This document shows positions 1 through 10,156 of a stretch of DNA of 64,000 bases, piece after piece. A program made the position numbers and the translations under genes. The DNA comes from Streptomyces sp. MNU76. Its GTDB lineage: Bacteria; Actinomycetota; Actinomycetes; Streptomycetales; Streptomycetaceae. The stretch's first letter is position 1. Each line of letters starts with the position of its first letter. A model generated the notes under the pieces. That model was not told the DNA's origin and did no database searches. It worked only from the letters and a program-made list of their open reading frames with translations. The stretch covers positions 558,001 to 622,000 of the forward strand of contig NZ_JAJKLK010000019.1 of the NCBI RefSeq assembly GCF_020982545.1, in the 5' to 3' direction.

Positions 1-838
1 GCATGTCGTTGTAGCCCGATTCGCCGACGATGTCGGCGTCCCGGATGTCCATGTCGAGCTTCTCGAAGACGGAGAAGAAGTAGATCTTCGACTCGTCCAC
101 GAACTTCTGCCACGTGGCGAGGGTGTGCGGGTCGCCCGCCTGGAGATCGACCACCCTGCGGCGGGCCCGCGTCTTGAACTCCTCGTCGGAGTCGAAGAGC
201 TTCCTGGCCGTCTTGTACAGCCGGTCCAGGTTGGACATCGCGGCCTCGCCGGACGCCTGGAGGTCGCCGTCGGACTCCTTGTGGTCCAGCTCGTGCGGGT
301 GCTCGTCCAGATACTGGATGAGCATGCCGAACTGGGTGCCCCAGTCGCCGATGTGGTGCCTGCGGACCACGTTCTCGCCGGTGAACTCCAGGATCTGCAC
401 GACCGCGTCACCGATCACGGCGGACCGGAGGTGACCGACGTGCATCTCCTTCGCCACGTTCGGCTGGGCGTAGTCGATGACCGTGGTGCCGGGGCGCTCC
501 GCCGTGGGGACGCCGAGCCGGCCGGTGTCGTCCGCGTACCGCGCGGCGAGGTTCTCGGTGATCGCGCCGTCGGTGAGGGTGATGTTGAGGAAGCCGGGGC
601 CGGAGACCTCGATCTCCCGGATCAGCTCGCCGGACTCCACCCGGGCGACGACCTGGGTCGCCAGTTCCCTGGGGTTGGCCTTGGCCTTCTTGGCCAGCGC
701 GAGGATCCCGTTCGCCTGGTAGTCCGCCCGGTCGCTGCGTCGCAGCAGCGGGTCCGCGTCCGCGGTCGGCAGGGTGGCCGAGAGGGCGGTCGCGAGGCGC
801 TGGTGGACGGAGGCGGTGAGGGACGTGACCGAAGCCAT
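1..838 (-). CDS. argS: Arginyl-tRNA synthetase, N-terminal part (cut by window edge)
   Basis: Class I aminoacyl-tRNA synthetase that charges tRNA-Arg in the cytoplasm. Reading the minus strand from the ATG at 838 gives 279 codons with no stop before the window edge. Residues 1-90 fit the ArgRS N-terminal tRNA-elbow domain. The class I HIGH signature is present as HVGH at about 133-136, inside the conserved context [16 protein letters not shown]. The KMSKS loop and anticodon-binding domain lie outside the window. The gene diverges from lysS with about 410 bases between the starts, so the two tRNA-charging genes may share a control region. Family assignment is secure; the C-terminal two thirds cannot be judged. 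Confidence 0.95.
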   Translation of the reverse strand, partial: MASVTSLTASVHQRLATALSATLPTADADPLLRRSDRADYQANGILALAKKAKANPRELATQVVARVESGELIREIEVSGPGFLNITLTDGAITENLAARYADDTGRLGVPTAERPGTTVIDYAQPNVAKEMHVGHLRSAVIGDAVVQILEFTGENVVRRHHIGDWGTQFGMLIQYLDEHPHELDHKESDGDLQASGEAAMSNLDRLYKTARKLFDSDEEFKTRARRRVVDLQAGDPHTLATWQKFVDESKIYFFSVFEKLDMDIRDADIVGESGYNDM

Positions 839-956
839 CAGGGGGAGCCGTTCTCCTCGGGGTACGGGTGGATGTCGTTCAGTATCCCACGGGGTAAAGG
901 GTTTTTCTGCGGTGCCTCGGGGAGGGTGCGGGTCTCGTCGGCGGGTGCGGGTGCGT

Positions 957-1103
957 TCGCGCAGTTCCCCGCCCCTGAAAGATCAGGCCCTGCGGGCCGG
1001 AAAGACCACGGCCTTGCGGGCCTGAAAGGCTGCGGGGCCGCGGGTTGAAAAGCGCGGGGCGCAGCCCGGGCTTTTCAGGAGCGCGGGGAACTGCGCGATC
1101 AGC
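957..1103. repeat. Inverted pair of the GCGCAGTTCCCC dispersed element in the argS-lysS gap
   Basis: A copy at 957-979 reads TCGCGCAGTTCCCCGCCCCT. An inverted copy at 1073-1103 reads, on the minus strand, TCGCGCAGTTCCCCGCGCTCCT. The first copy lacks two bases. About 95 bases of GC-rich, partly self-complementary sequence separate them. The same element recurs near 11.96 and 40.82 kb. Nothing else gene-like is seen in the 839-1248 gap. Confidence 0.75.
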
Positions 1104-1248
1104 CCCCACCGGAGCCGCACCCGCCCACGTACCCGTACCCCCGCGTTATTGGGCGCCCGGTTCGACCCACGGAGTGAAAGGCTGGGAGAATGACGCGGTC
1201 GCCCGGGACCGTAACCGGCGGCCATGGAAACTCCAGGAAAAAGAGGAC

Positions 1249-3000
1249 GTGCCGATCGTGGCTCAGAGCACCGAGACCACCGACTGGGTCTCCCGTTTCG
1301 CGGATGAGGTCATCGAGGAGTCGGAGCGTCGGGCCCCGGGCAAACCCGTCGTCGTCGCGTCCGGGCTGTCGCCGTCCGGCCCGATCCACCTCGGCAACCT
1401 CCGCGAGGTCATGACCCCGCACCTGGTCGCCGACGAGATCCGCCGTCGCGGCCACCAGGTCCGGCACCTCATCTCCTGGGACGACTACGACCGCTACCGC
1501 AAGGTCCCGAACGGCGTCGACGGCGTCGACGCATCCTGGGCCGAGCACATCGGCAAGCCGCTCACCTCCGTGCCCGCCCCCCAGGGCTCCGCCCACCCCA
1601 ACTGGGCCGAGCACTTCAAGGCGGCGATGGTCGACGCGCTCGCCGAGATGGGCGTCGAGTTCGACGGGATCAGCCAGACCGCGCAGTACACCTCCGGGGT
1701 CTACCGCGAGCAGATCCTGCACGCCATGAAGCACCGCGGCGACATCGACGCGATCCTCGACCAGTACCGCACCAAGAAGGCCCCGGCGGGCTCGGCGAAG
1801 AAGCAGTCGCAGAAGCCGGTCGACGAGGCCGAGCTGGAGGCCGCGGAGGGTTCCGGCGCCGCCGGTGAGGACGACGGCAGCTCCGGCACCGCCGGATACT
1901 TCCCGTACAAGCCCTACTGCGGCGAGTGCGGCAAGGACCTCACCACCGTCACCGCCTACGACGACGACACCACCGAGCTGACCTACACCTGCACCGCCTG
2001 CGGCTTCTCCGAGACCGTCGCGCTGAACGAGTTCAACCGCGGCAAGCTCGTCTGGAAGGTCGACTGGCCGATGCGGTGGGCGTACGAGGGCGTCGTCTTC
2101 GAGCCGAGCGGCGTCGACCACTCCTCGCCCGGGTCCAGCTTCCAGGTCGGCGGGCAGATCGTCGGGATCTTCGGCGGCGAGCAGCCCATCGGGCCGATGT
2201 ACGCCTTCGTCGGCATCAGCGGCATGGCCAAGATGTCGTCGTCCAAGGGCGGCGTGCCCACGCCCGCCGACGCGCTGAAGATCATGGAGCCGCAGCTGCT
2301 GCGCTGGCTCTACGCCCGTCGTCGGCCCAACCAGTCCTTCAAGATCGCCTTCGACCAGGAGATCCAGCGGCTCTACGACGAGTGGGACAAGCTCGACGCC
2401 AAGGTCGCGGACGGGTCCGCCCTGCCGGCCGATGTCGCCGCGCACTCCCGCGCGGTGCGCACGGCCGCCGGTGAGCTGCCCCGCACGCCCCGCCCGATGC
2501 CGTACCGGACCCTCGCGTCCGTCGCCGACATCACCGCGGGCGCCGAGGACCAGACCCTGCGCATCCTCAGCGAACTCGACCCCACCGACCCGCTCACCGG
2601 CCTCGACGAGGTGCGGCCGCGGCTCGACAAGGCCGAGGCATGGATCAACACCCAGGTGCCCGCCGACCAGCGGACCATCGTGCGCGAGGAGGCCGACGCC
2701 GAGCTGCTGAAGTCGCTCGACGAGGCGTCTCAGCAGTCGCTGCGGCTGCTGCTCGACGGACTCGCCGAGCACTGGTCGCTGGACGGTCTGACGCACCTCG
2801 TCTACGGCGTGCCGAAGGTGCAGGCCGGGTTCTCGGCGGACGCCACGCCCAAGGAGCTGCCGCCGGAGATCAAGACCGCCCAGCGGTCGTTCTTCGCCCT
2901 GCTGTACCACCTGCTCGTCGGGCGGGACACGGGGCCGCGACTGCCCACGCTGCTGATGGCGGTGGGGCAGGAGCGGGTGCGGGCCCTGCTCGGGGGGTAA
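1249..3000 (+). CDS. lysS: Lysyl-tRNA synthetase, class I type
   Basis: Charges tRNA-Lys with lysine; this is the class I LysRS, unrelated to the class II enzyme. From the GTG at 1249 the protein is 583 aa. The HIGH-type motif is PSGPIHLGN (HLGN at 47-50), and KMSSSK sits at 328-333. Between them an insertion carries two CxxC pairs (CGEC and CTAC), a likely zinc knuckle. The open frame extends upstream to 1045, but conserved sequence starts near residue 10. AGGA at 1235-1238 lies 10 bases before GTG 1249; an in-frame GTG at 1258 is the alternative. Transcription ends at a large bidirectional hairpin shared with the convergent DUF2637 gene. Confidence 0.95.
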   Translation: MPIVAQSTETTDWVSRFADEVIEESERRAPGKPVVVASGLSPSGPIHLGNLREVMTPHLVADEIRRRGHQVRHLISWDDYDRYRKVPNGVDGVDASWAEHIGKPLTSVPAPQGSAHPNWAEHFKAAMVDALAEMGVEFDGISQTAQYTSGVYREQILHAMKHRGDIDAILDQYRTKKAPAGSAKKQSQKPVDEAELEAAEGSGAAGEDDGSSGTAGYFPYKPYCGECGKDLTTVTAYDDDTTELTYTCTACGFSETVALNEFNRGKLVWKVDWPMRWAYEGVVFEPSGVDHSSPGSSFQVGGQIVGIFGGEQPIGPMYAFVGISGMAKMSSSKGGVPTPADALKIMEPQLLRWLYARRRPNQSFKIAFDQEIQRLYDEWDKLDAKVADGSALPADVAAHSRAVRTAAGELPRTPRPMPYRTLASVADITAGAEDQTLRILSELDPTDPLTGLDEVRPRLDKAEAWINTQVPADQRTIVREEADAELLKSLDEASQQSLRLLLDGLAEHWSLDGLTHLVYGVPKVQAGFSADATPKELPPEIKTAQRSFFALLYHLLVGRDTGPRLPTLLMAVGQERVRALLGG

Positions 3001-3008
3001 GGCCGCGT

Positions 3009-3073
3009 CGCGCACACACGAGGGAGGGGCGCCCGGTGATCATCACCGGGCGCCCCTCCCTCGTGTGTGCGCG
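3009..3073. terminator. Perfect 32-bp inverted repeat, bidirectional terminator
   Basis: Bases 3009-3040 and 3042-3073 are exact reverse complements around a single central base. The element fills the gap between lysS (stop at 3000) and the convergent DUF2637 gene (stop at 3088). Position and perfect pairing fit an intrinsic terminator serving both strands. No T tract follows, as is usual in Streptomyces. Confidence 0.85.
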
Positions 3074-3087
3074 TCAGCGTGCGCCGG

Positions 3088-4503
3088 TCATGCGATGTGC
3101 TCGTCGGTCAGTTCCGCGTTGAGGCGGTTGGAGAAGCGGTTCACCATGCGCTTGGCCTCGGCCTCTTCGAGCGTGACGCCGTACGTCGCCTCGATGTCGG
3201 ACATGAGGGCGCGCGGGGTGGGGGCGCCGTTGCCGCCCTTGGTGTTCTCGCGGAAGACCTGGTAGTAGTCCTCCTCCGTCGGCTCCGGGGCGCCGCCGCC
3301 CTCGCCCAGTTCGCGGGTGCGGTTCGGGCCGGACGGGACGGGGAAGCTGCCGGTCTCCTCCGGAGAGGGGCCGGGGGACGGGATGTCGGGTCCCTGGAGT
3401 TCCGGTGCCTCGAACTGCTGCTGCTGGAAGCGGGGGTCCCGGGGGTCCGGCTGGAAGCGGCGGTACTGCTCGTCCTGCGCGTACTGCTCGTACTGCTGCG
3501 GGTCCTGCTCCTGCTCCTCGTACCACTCCCCGTACTGTTCCTCCGGCTCGTACGACGGGTCGTAGCCGCCCTGGTACGGGACCTCCATGGGGTGGCGGGC
3601 GTGGAGCCAGGGGCTTTCGTCGACCGGGGGCTGCTCGGCGTAGCCCTGCTCCTGCTGTCCGGTTTTTTCCGGCCGACGCTGGGTGGGGGTGCTCTCCAGC
3701 TGGGGGCGCTGCTCGCTGGGAGGTGCCACTGCGCCCACCCGTGCCGCCCCAGCGGCACGATTGCCCGCAGCTAGGTCGACCTCGACCTGCTCCGCCGGCG
3801 GCAGGACCGCTGGTTCTATGCCTGCCGCGGCCAGGCCCGCCGGGGCCGTTTCCGCCAGGGGGACGCCGTAGCGGGCCAGGCGCAGTGGCATCAGGGATTC
3901 GACCGGGGCCTTGCGGCGCCAGGCGCGGCCGTAGCGGGAGCGCAGGCGGGCCTGGTAGACGAGACGTTCCTGCTCCAGCTTGATGACCTGGTCGTAGGAG
4001 CGGAGCTCCCACAGCTTCATGCGGCGCCAGAGCAGGAAGGTGGGGCCCGGGGAGAGCAGCCAGCGGGTGAGGCGGACGCCCTCCATGTGCTTGTCGGCGG
4101 TGATGTCGGCGATCCGGCCGACCGCGTGCCGGGCCGCCTCGACCGCGACGACGAACAGGATCGGGATCACCGAGTGCATACCGACGCCCAACGGGTCCGG
4201 CCAGGCCGCCGCCCCGTTGAACGCGATCGTCGCCGCCGTCAGCAGCCACGCCGTCTGGCGCAGCAGCGGGAAGGGGATGCGGATCCAGGTCAGCAGGAGG
4301 TCCAGGGCGAGCAGGACACAGATGCCCGCGTCGATACCGATCGGGAAGACGTAGGAGAAGTTCCCGAAGCCCTTCTGGACCGCCAGTTCCCGGACCGCCG
4401 CGTACGAACCCGCGAAGCCGATCCCGGCGATGATGACGGCGCCGAACACGACCACGCCGATGAGAACGCGGTGCATTCGAGTCAGCTGCATTGGCGCGGC
4501 CAC
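3088..4503 (-). CDS. DUF2637-type membrane protein (SpdB-like) with long disordered tail
   Basis: Function unknown. 471 aa from a GTG at 4503, which has GGGGAGGGGAG five bases upstream; the frame is open further upstream but nothing there looks conserved. Residues 1-120 hold about four hydrophobic segments, starting with VLIGVVVFGAVIIAGIGFAG. The DFxYVFPIGIDAG-like stretch and the following arginine-rich segment fit DUF2637 proteins, a family also found among Streptomyces plasmid spread proteins. The C-terminal half is Q/E/P-rich and low in complexity, then ends in a conserved-looking helical block (GVTLEEAEAKRMVNRF). The 50-base repeat at 3722-3771 lies in the linker. Convergent with lysS. 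Confidence 0.75.
   Translation of the reverse strand: MAAPMQLTRMHRVLIGVVVFGAVIIAGIGFAGSYAAVRELAVQKGFGNFSYVFPIGIDAGICVLLALDLLLTWIRIPFPLLRQTAWLLTAATIAFNGAAAWPDPLGVGMHSVIPILFVVAVEAARHAVGRIADITADKHMEGVRLTRWLLSPGPTFLLWRRMKLWELRSYDQVIKLEQERLVYQARLRSRYGRAWRRKAPVESLMPLRLARYGVPLAETAPAGLAAAGIEPAVLPPAEQVEVDLAAGNRAAGAARVGAVAPPSEQRPQLESTPTQRRPEKTGQQEQGYAEQPPVDESPWLHARHPMEVPYQGGYDPSYEPEEQYGEWYEEQEQDPQQYEQYAQDEQYRRFQPDPRDPRFQQQQFEAPELQGPDIPSPGPSPEETGSFPVPSGPNRTRELGEGGGAPEPTEEDYYQVFRENTKGGNGAPTPRALMSDIEATYGVTLEEAEAKRMVNRFSNRLNAELTDEHIA
3722..3771. repeat. 50-base dispersed repeat, copy 1 (inside the DUF2637 gene)
   Basis: 49 of 50 bases match 45562-45611 in resB, same orientation on the plus strand; the only difference is A at 3728 against G at 45568. 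It contains the palindrome GTGCCGC-CCCA-GCGGCAC. Here it is read antisense to the repeat's other coding use, giving RAAGAARVGA in the DUF2637 linker. Confidence 0.85.
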
Positions 4504-4528
4504 CCGTACTCCCCTCCCCTTGCGTGTT

Positions 4529-4583
4529 GTTGCGCGCAACAGAGTGGCACATGTGTACGGCAAACGGGTTGCCGGATGGCAAC
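4529..4583. promoter_or_regulatory. Two inverted repeats upstream of the DUF2637 gene (candidate operators)
   Basis: GTTGCGCGCAAC at 4529-4540 is a perfect 12-base palindrome. GTTGCC-GGAT-GGCAAC at 4568-4583 is a perfect 6-bp-arm inverted repeat. Both lie 25-80 bases upstream of the GTG at 4503. The second differs by one base from the palindrome in front of the XRE-cupin gene at 24.2 kb. Confidence 0.45.
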
Positions 4584-4611
4584 GAGCCCGGCCCCCGAGG
4601 GGACCGGGCTC
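4584..4611 (-). terminator. Hairpin after lipoprotein gene 4637-5626
   Basis: GAGCCCGG and CCGGGCTC arms at 4584-4591 and 4604-4611, with further C/G pairing inside. It lies 26 bases beyond the stop of the minus-strand lipoprotein gene. Confidence 0.65.
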
Positions 4612-4636
4612 CGACGAACCACCAGGTGAACGGCGG

Positions 4637-5626
<990 letters not shown>

Positions 5627-5759
5627 GGTTCCTTCACATTCGGACACATTCGGACACCTTCGGATTGGTTCTCCGAGAGGCCACCGTACGCGGTGAAGAA
5701 GAAGTGCGGTTCTGGTTCGGGTGGTTCACGTGTGGGCCCGAACCACCCCCGAACGCCGC

Positions 5760-6691
5760 TCAGTCGTCGAACGCCTCCGCCAGCCGTTCCGCCAGATTCC
5801 GGGCCCTGTCCTGCATTTCCTCGCTGTCCGGCACCGCCGTCGTGGTCGCAGGCTGCTCCTCGTACTCCACCGTCACGATCACGTTCGACGTGCGGAACAC
5901 CACAGTCACCGTGCGCTGTCCACTCGTGCCGAGCGTGTCGTCGAGGAAGGCCTCGTCGCCGAGACCGTCCAGTGTGCGCGGCTGGAGGGAGGCGGGGGTC
6001 CCGGAGGCGGAGGGATGGTGGATCCGGTGGTTCCGGATGAACCCGACGAACCGGATGAACCGGCAGTGTTCGATGTGTTCGAGGAGTCGGGGGAAGGGGA
6101 CGCCGAGCGGGATGCGGAGGCCGAGGGGTTCGCCGACGCGTCCTCGGTGCCGCCCCCCGTCGTCTCCGTCCCCGACGTCCCCGCCGGCTCGTCCGTCTCT
6201 TCGTCGTTCCCGTCGTCGTCCCCGGCCGAGACGGTGGGGGTCGGCTCCGGCAGGTCGGCGGCCTCGACCTTCCCGCCGTACACCTCCTGCGCCTTGCTGT
6301 CGTCGCTGACCGCGTTCTGGTACGACCCGATCCGCTCGAAGTCGACGAAGAGATAGTGGGTGGCGCCCGCTGACTCCACCTTCCAGCGGCAGCCGGCCTT
6401 GCGGCCCGTGTCGTACGTCTGGGTCGCCTCGCCCTCGTACGCCTGCTCGCGCTGGGCGGCGCCGGGGAGTTGCCCGATGCCGGGCAGGAGGGTGTCGAGG
6501 GTGTCCTGGCCGACCGAGCCGCAGGGTTCCGGGAGCGTGTCGTAACGGCCGGGCTGGGCCACGGTGGCCGAGGTGGTGGCCTCGCCCGGGCGGGGATCGT
6601 CGGGGGAGGCGTCGTCGCTCGATCCCGTGCACGCGGCCAGCACTGCCGCGAGGAGCACGGCGACGCCGGGTACGTACGCCTTCCGCTGCAC
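5760..6691 (-). pseudogene. DUF3558-like lipoprotein, broken by one frameshift
   Basis: A paralogue of the neighbouring lipoprotein. The GTG at 6691 (GAGGAG upstream) opens MQRKAYVPGV, with lipobox LAAC (C21), then LPEPCGSVGQDTL and the CRW motif. After a Ser/Gly-rich linker this frame runs into low-complexity PPPP. The expected C-terminal block (LDGLGDEAFLDD, then RTSNVIVTVEY) is in another frame and ends at 5760. The two frames join if one base is restored near 5989-6015, a G/C-run region (GGCGGGGGTCCCGG). The total length, 932 bases, is one short of a multiple of three. Either a recent pseudogene or a sequencing deletion. Confidence 0.75.
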
Positions 6692-6759
6692 GGTGGGGCT
6701 CCTCTCGACGGGGTCCCTCGGGACGCCTGCGCTGTTCTGCCTGTGGTTATTCACTTGCC

Positions 6760-6780
6760 GCCCGGGGGTGACCCCCGGGC
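6760..6780. promoter_or_regulatory. 21-base perfect palindrome between divergent genes
   Basis: GCCCGGGGGT-G-ACCCCCGGGC, 10-bp arms about one base. It lies 69 bases upstream of the lipoprotein GTG and 116 bases upstream of rtcB, so it could be an operator for either. It could also be a simple hairpin. Confidence 0.4.
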
Positions 6781-6895
6781 ACCATGTGTATCGCACGCAC
6801 TGCTGTGAACGCCGGTCCGGCATCCCTTTCGTAGACCTTGGCGACGGTTTTGCGTTCTGTGAACTTGAATGGTTTTCCGGGGGAATGAGGACGAA

Positions 6896-8089
6896 ATGTC
6901 GCATGTCGAGATACCGGGTGCGAAGGTGTCCATCCGTATGTGGACCGACCCCGCGTCGGTGGAGGAGGGGGCGCTCCAGCAGCTGCGGAACGTCGCCACG
7001 CTCCCCTGGATCAAGGGCCTCGCCGTCATGCCGGACGTGCACTACGGCAAGGGCGCGACGGTCGGGTCCGTCATCGCCATGCGGGGGGCCGTGTGTCCGG
7101 CGGCGGTGGGGGTCGACATCGGCTGCGGGATGTCGGCGGTGAAGACGTCGCTGACGGCGAACGACCTTCCCGGTGACCTGTCCCGCCTGCGCTCCAGGAT
7201 CGAGCAGGCGATCCCGGTGGGTCGGGGGATGCACGACGACCCCGTCGATCCGGCCACCCTGCACGGCTTCGCCGCCGGCGGGTGGGACGGGTTCTGGGGG
7301 CGGTTCGACGGGGTGGCGGAAGCGGTCAAGTTCCGTCATGACCGTGCGGAAAAGCAGATGGGAACGTTGGGCGGGGGCAACCACTTTGTCGAAGTTTGCA
7401 CGGATTCGACTGGTTTTGTCTGGCTGATGCTGCACTCCGGCTCCCGGAACATCGGCAAGGAGCTGGCGGAGCATCACATCGGCATCGCCCAGAAGCTTCC
7501 GCACAACCAGGGCCTGGTCGACCGCGACCTCGCCGTCTTCGTCGCCGACACCCCGCAGATGGCGGCGTACCGCAACGACCTGTTCTGGGCGCAGGAGTAC
7601 GCGAAATACAACCGCTCCATCATGATGGCGCTCCTCAAGGACGTCGTCCGCAAGGAGTTCAAGAAGGCGAGGCCGACCTTCGAGCCCGAGATCAGCGCCC
7701 ACCACAACTACGTGGCCGAGGAGCGCTATGACGGCATGGACCTCCTGGTGACCCGTAAGGGCGCGATCCGCGCGGGCTCCGGCGAGTACGGGATCATCCC
7801 GGGCTCGATGGGCACCGGTTCGTACATCGTGAAGGGCCTCGGCAACGAGAAGGCGTTCAACTCTGCCTCGCACGGCGCCGGTCGGCGGATGAGCCGGATG
7901 GCGGCGAAGCGGCGCTTCTCGACGAAGGACCTGGAGGAGCAGACGCGGGGCGTGGAGTGCCGCAAGGACTCCGGTGTCGTCGACGAGATCCCGGGCGCCT
8001 ACAAGCCGATCGAGCAGGTCATCGACCAGCAGCGGGATCTGGTGCGGGTGGTGGCGAAGCTGAAGCAGGTCGTCTGCGTGAAGGGCTGA
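6896..8089 (+). CDS. rtcB: RtcB-type RNA 3'-phosphate/5'-OH ligase
   Basis: Joins RNA ends carrying 2',3'-cyclic phosphate or 3'-phosphate to 5'-hydroxyl, through a guanylated histidine and Mn ions. 397 aa from the ATG at 6896, preceded by GAGGA. Visible family signatures are PDVHYGKG (46-53), GVDIGCGM with metal-binding D74 and C77, [14 protein letters not shown], and the guanylylation site SASHGAGR with H326. Length and motifs are complete. No archease or RtcA gene lies next to it. It is divergent from the lipoprotein genes and followed by a YnfA-type gene. Confidence 0.95.
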   Translation: MSHVEIPGAKVSIRMWTDPASVEEGALQQLRNVATLPWIKGLAVMPDVHYGKGATVGSVIAMRGAVCPAAVGVDIGCGMSAVKTSLTANDLPGDLSRLRSRIEQAIPVGRGMHDDPVDPATLHGFAAGGWDGFWGRFDGVAEAVKFRHDRAEKQMGTLGGGNHFVEVCTDSTGFVWLMLHSGSRNIGKELAEHHIGIAQKLPHNQGLVDRDLAVFVADTPQMAAYRNDLFWAQEYAKYNRSIMMALLKDVVRKEFKKARPTFEPEISAHHNYVAEERYDGMDLLVTRKGAIRAGSGEYGIIPGSMGTGSYIVKGLGNEKAFNSASHGAGRRMSRMAAKRRFSTKDLEEQTRGVECRKDSGVVDEIPGAYKPIEQVIDQQRDLVRVVAKLKQVVCVKG

Positions 8090-8202
8090 CGCTGACCCGG
8101 AGCGCGTCGGAGGAGCGCGGGGGCGGGGGCGCGGCGGTGGTCCGGATCCGCTGAGCGCCTTTGTCGCGCGGGGTGGCGCACGCGCCGTGCGACGCTGGCC
8201 GC

Positions 8203-8537
8203 ATGGGCATTGTTCGGTCTGTCGTGCTGTTCGTGCTTGCCGCGTTGTTCGAGATCGGTGGGGCCTGGCTGGTGTGGCAAGGGGTGCGGGAGCACCGGGG
8301 TGGGTGTGGGTCGGGGCCGGGGTCGTGGCGCTGGGGGCGTACGGGTTCGTGGCGACGTTCCAGCCGGACGCGCACTTCGGGCGGATCCTCGCCGCGTACG
8401 GGGGGATCTTCGTCGCCGGGTCGATCGCCTGGGGGATGGTCGCGGACGGCTACCGGCCCGACCGCTGGGACGTGACGGGCGCGCTGATCTGCCTCGCGGG
8501 CATGGCCGTGATCATGTACGCGCCGCGCGGGGGGTGA
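8203..8537 (+). pseudogene. ynfA: YnfA/UPF0060-family membrane protein, single-base frameshift
   Basis: Small integral membrane protein, normally about 108-112 aa with four transmembrane segments; role poorly known. The N-terminus ([20 protein letters not shown]) starts at the ATG at 8203. The rest ([38 protein letters not shown]) continues one frame over and stops at 8537. Adding one G to the GGGG at 8297-8300 restores a single 111-aa frame that matches the family along its length. The 335-base span is one base short of 112 codons. Sequencing deletion or a very recent mutation. Confidence 0.8.
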
Positions 8538-8566
8538 CGGCGGCTGTCGCTCAGGACGGCTGTCGC

Positions 8567-9010
8567 CTACGACGGCTGTGCCAATTCCTCCGGTAGCAGG
8601 CCGAGTTGGTTCATGAATTCCAGCTGGTCGAAGTAGAGCCGGTAGCTGGTGATCCGGCCGTCCCGGACGGTGGCGAAGTCCACGCCGCGGATCCTGATGT
8701 TCCTGTGGGTGGCGGGGATGGACGTACCGTCGGGGAACGCCAGCGGGCCGGTGTTGGTGCCGCTGTAGATGCCCTCGTCGATGGCGGTGTCGCCGACCTC
8801 GAAGGAGGAGAGCGACTCGAACCTCGCCTCGGGCACGGCGTCGGTCATCTGCCGCCAGTACTCGGCGATGGCGTCCCGGCCGTGAAGTTCTCCACCGTCG
8901 GGCGTGTGGGCGACCGCGTCCTCCGCGAAGAGGTTCCCGATGGTCTTGGGGTCCTGGTGTGTGGTGAGCGCCTCGGTGAGCTGGTCCATCAGCTCGCGCG
9001 CCTGTCCCAT
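8567..9010 (-). CDS. SnoaL-like / ester cyclase-fold protein
   Basis: 147 aa from the ATG at 9010, with a strong AGGAGGT site. The sequence fits the NTF2-like SnoaL group: an N-terminal helix (ARELMDQLTEAL), NLFAEDAVAHTPDGG, GRDAIAEYWRQM, then the GRITSYRLYFDQLEFMNQLGL ending typical of these polyketide-cyclase-like proteins. Substrate cannot be told. Divergent from the SDR gene, about 105 bases apart. Confidence 0.75.
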   Translation of the reverse strand: MGQARELMDQLTEALTTHQDPKTIGNLFAEDAVAHTPDGGELHGRDAIAEYWRQMTDAVPEARFESLSSFEVGDTAIDEGIYSGTNTGPLAFPDGTSIPATHRNIRIRGVDFATVRDGRITSYRLYFDQLEFMNQLGLLPEELAQPS

Positions 9011-9115
9011 GATCCACCTCCTGTACCGGGGATCACCTCTCTCATTGTCGCACCACCTGCCTATCCTGGCCGGGCAGAGACCGACGTTCGATTCGTACCG
9101 CCCCAGGAGCAGCTC

Positions 9116-9892
9116 ATGGCCACCGCCGTACCGTCCGCCGCCTCCCGCATCGCCGTCGTCACCGGGGCGAGCAGCGGGATCGGCGCCGCCACGGCCCGGC
9201 AGCTCGCGGCGGCCGGCTACCGGGTCGTGCTCACCGCGCGGCGCAAGGACCGCATCGAGGCGCTGGCCGAGGAGATCAACCAGGGCGGCGGGCAGGCCAC
9301 CGCGTACGCCCTGGACGTCACCGACCGCGCGGCGGTGGACGAGTTCGCGACCGCGTTCAGGACGATCGGCGTGCTGGTCAACAACGCGGGTGGCGCGCTC
9401 GGCGCCGACCCGGTGGCCACCGGCGATCCGGCCGACTGGCGCACGATGTACGAGACGAACGTCATCGGCACGCTCCATGTCACCCAGGCCCTGCTGCCCG
9501 CGCTCACCGCGAGCGGTGACGGCACGGTGGTCGTGGTGTCGTCGACGGCCGGGCACGGGACGTACGAGGGCGGCGCGGGCTATGTCGCCGCCAAGCACGG
9601 CGCGCACGTCCTCGCGGAGACGCTGCGGCTGGAGATCGTGGGGACTCCGGTGCGGGTGATCGAGGTCGCGCCCGGAATGGTCAAGACGGACGAGTTCGCG
9701 CTGACCCGCTTCGGCGGCGACGAGGCGAAGGCGGCGCGCGTCTACGAGGGCGTCGCCGAGCCCCTGACCGCCGACGACGTCGCCGACACGATCACCTGGG
9801 CGGTCACCCGGCCCAGCCATGTCAACGTCGACCTGCTCGTCCTGCGCCCGCGCGCGCAGGCCTCCAACACCAAGGTCCACCGGGAGCTGTGA
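9116..9892 (+). CDS. SDR-family oxidoreductase
   Basis: NAD(P)-dependent short-chain dehydrogenase, 258 aa from the ATG at 9116 (CAGGAG upstream). The Rossmann motif TGASSGIG lies at 16-23, followed by LTARRKDRIE (basic residues after beta-2 suggest NADP). NNAGG, VSSTAG and the catalytic YVAAK follow. The ending RPSHVNVDLLVLRPRAQAS is typical of the YdfG-like classical subgroup. Substrate unknown. Its stop overlaps the start of the next small gene (TGATG), so the two are translationally coupled. Confidence 0.88.
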   Translation: MATAVPSAASRIAVVTGASSGIGAATARQLAAAGYRVVLTARRKDRIEALAEEINQGGGQATAYALDVTDRAAVDEFATAFRTIGVLVNNAGGALGADPVATGDPADWRTMYETNVIGTLHVTQALLPALTASGDGTVVVVSSTAGHGTYEGGAGYVAAKHGAHVLAETLRLEIVGTPVRVIEVAPGMVKTDEFALTRFGGDEAKAARVYEGVAEPLTADDVADTITWAVTRPSHVNVDLLVLRPRAQASNTKVHREL

Positions 9893-10062
9893 TGACGATC
9901 GAGGGTGCCCCGACTCCCGACGGCGACCTGACGCCCGAGAAGCGCCGGCTCGCAGAGGAGAAGAAGAACGAGCGGTACGTGTGGTGGTACCTCGGGTACT
10001 TCCTCTTCGGCATCCACATCGTCGCCTTCGTGATGATCTACGCGGTCCTGCACGCGAAGTAG
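9892..10062 (+). CDS. Small single-pass membrane protein
   Basis: 56 aa, not recognised. The ATG overlaps the SDR stop codon (TGATG). The first ~27 residues are charged (TPEKRRLAEEKKNER). One hydrophobic segment follows (WWYLGYFLFGIHIVAFVMIY) and then VLHAK. The 'charged helix, WWY, one membrane span' pattern recurs in small streptomycete proteins. Coupling to the SDR gene suggests co-expression, but no function can be inferred. Confidence 0.7.
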   Translation: MTIEGAPTPDGDLTPEKRRLAEEKKNERYVWWYLGYFLFGIHIVAFVMIYAVLHAK

Positions 10063-10156
10063 CGACAGGACCGCCGCCGACAGCGCAGGAATAGAGGAGA
10101 GCGGGCCCACGTTCACAGGTATAGTTGAATCGTAAACAACCTGGAGGGTGGCAGCC

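Noticed and set aside
1099-3015. 638-codon open frame antisense to lysS
   Set aside because: Shadow of the high third-position GC of lysS; no ribosome site, low-complexity Gly/Arg/Val composition, no family content.
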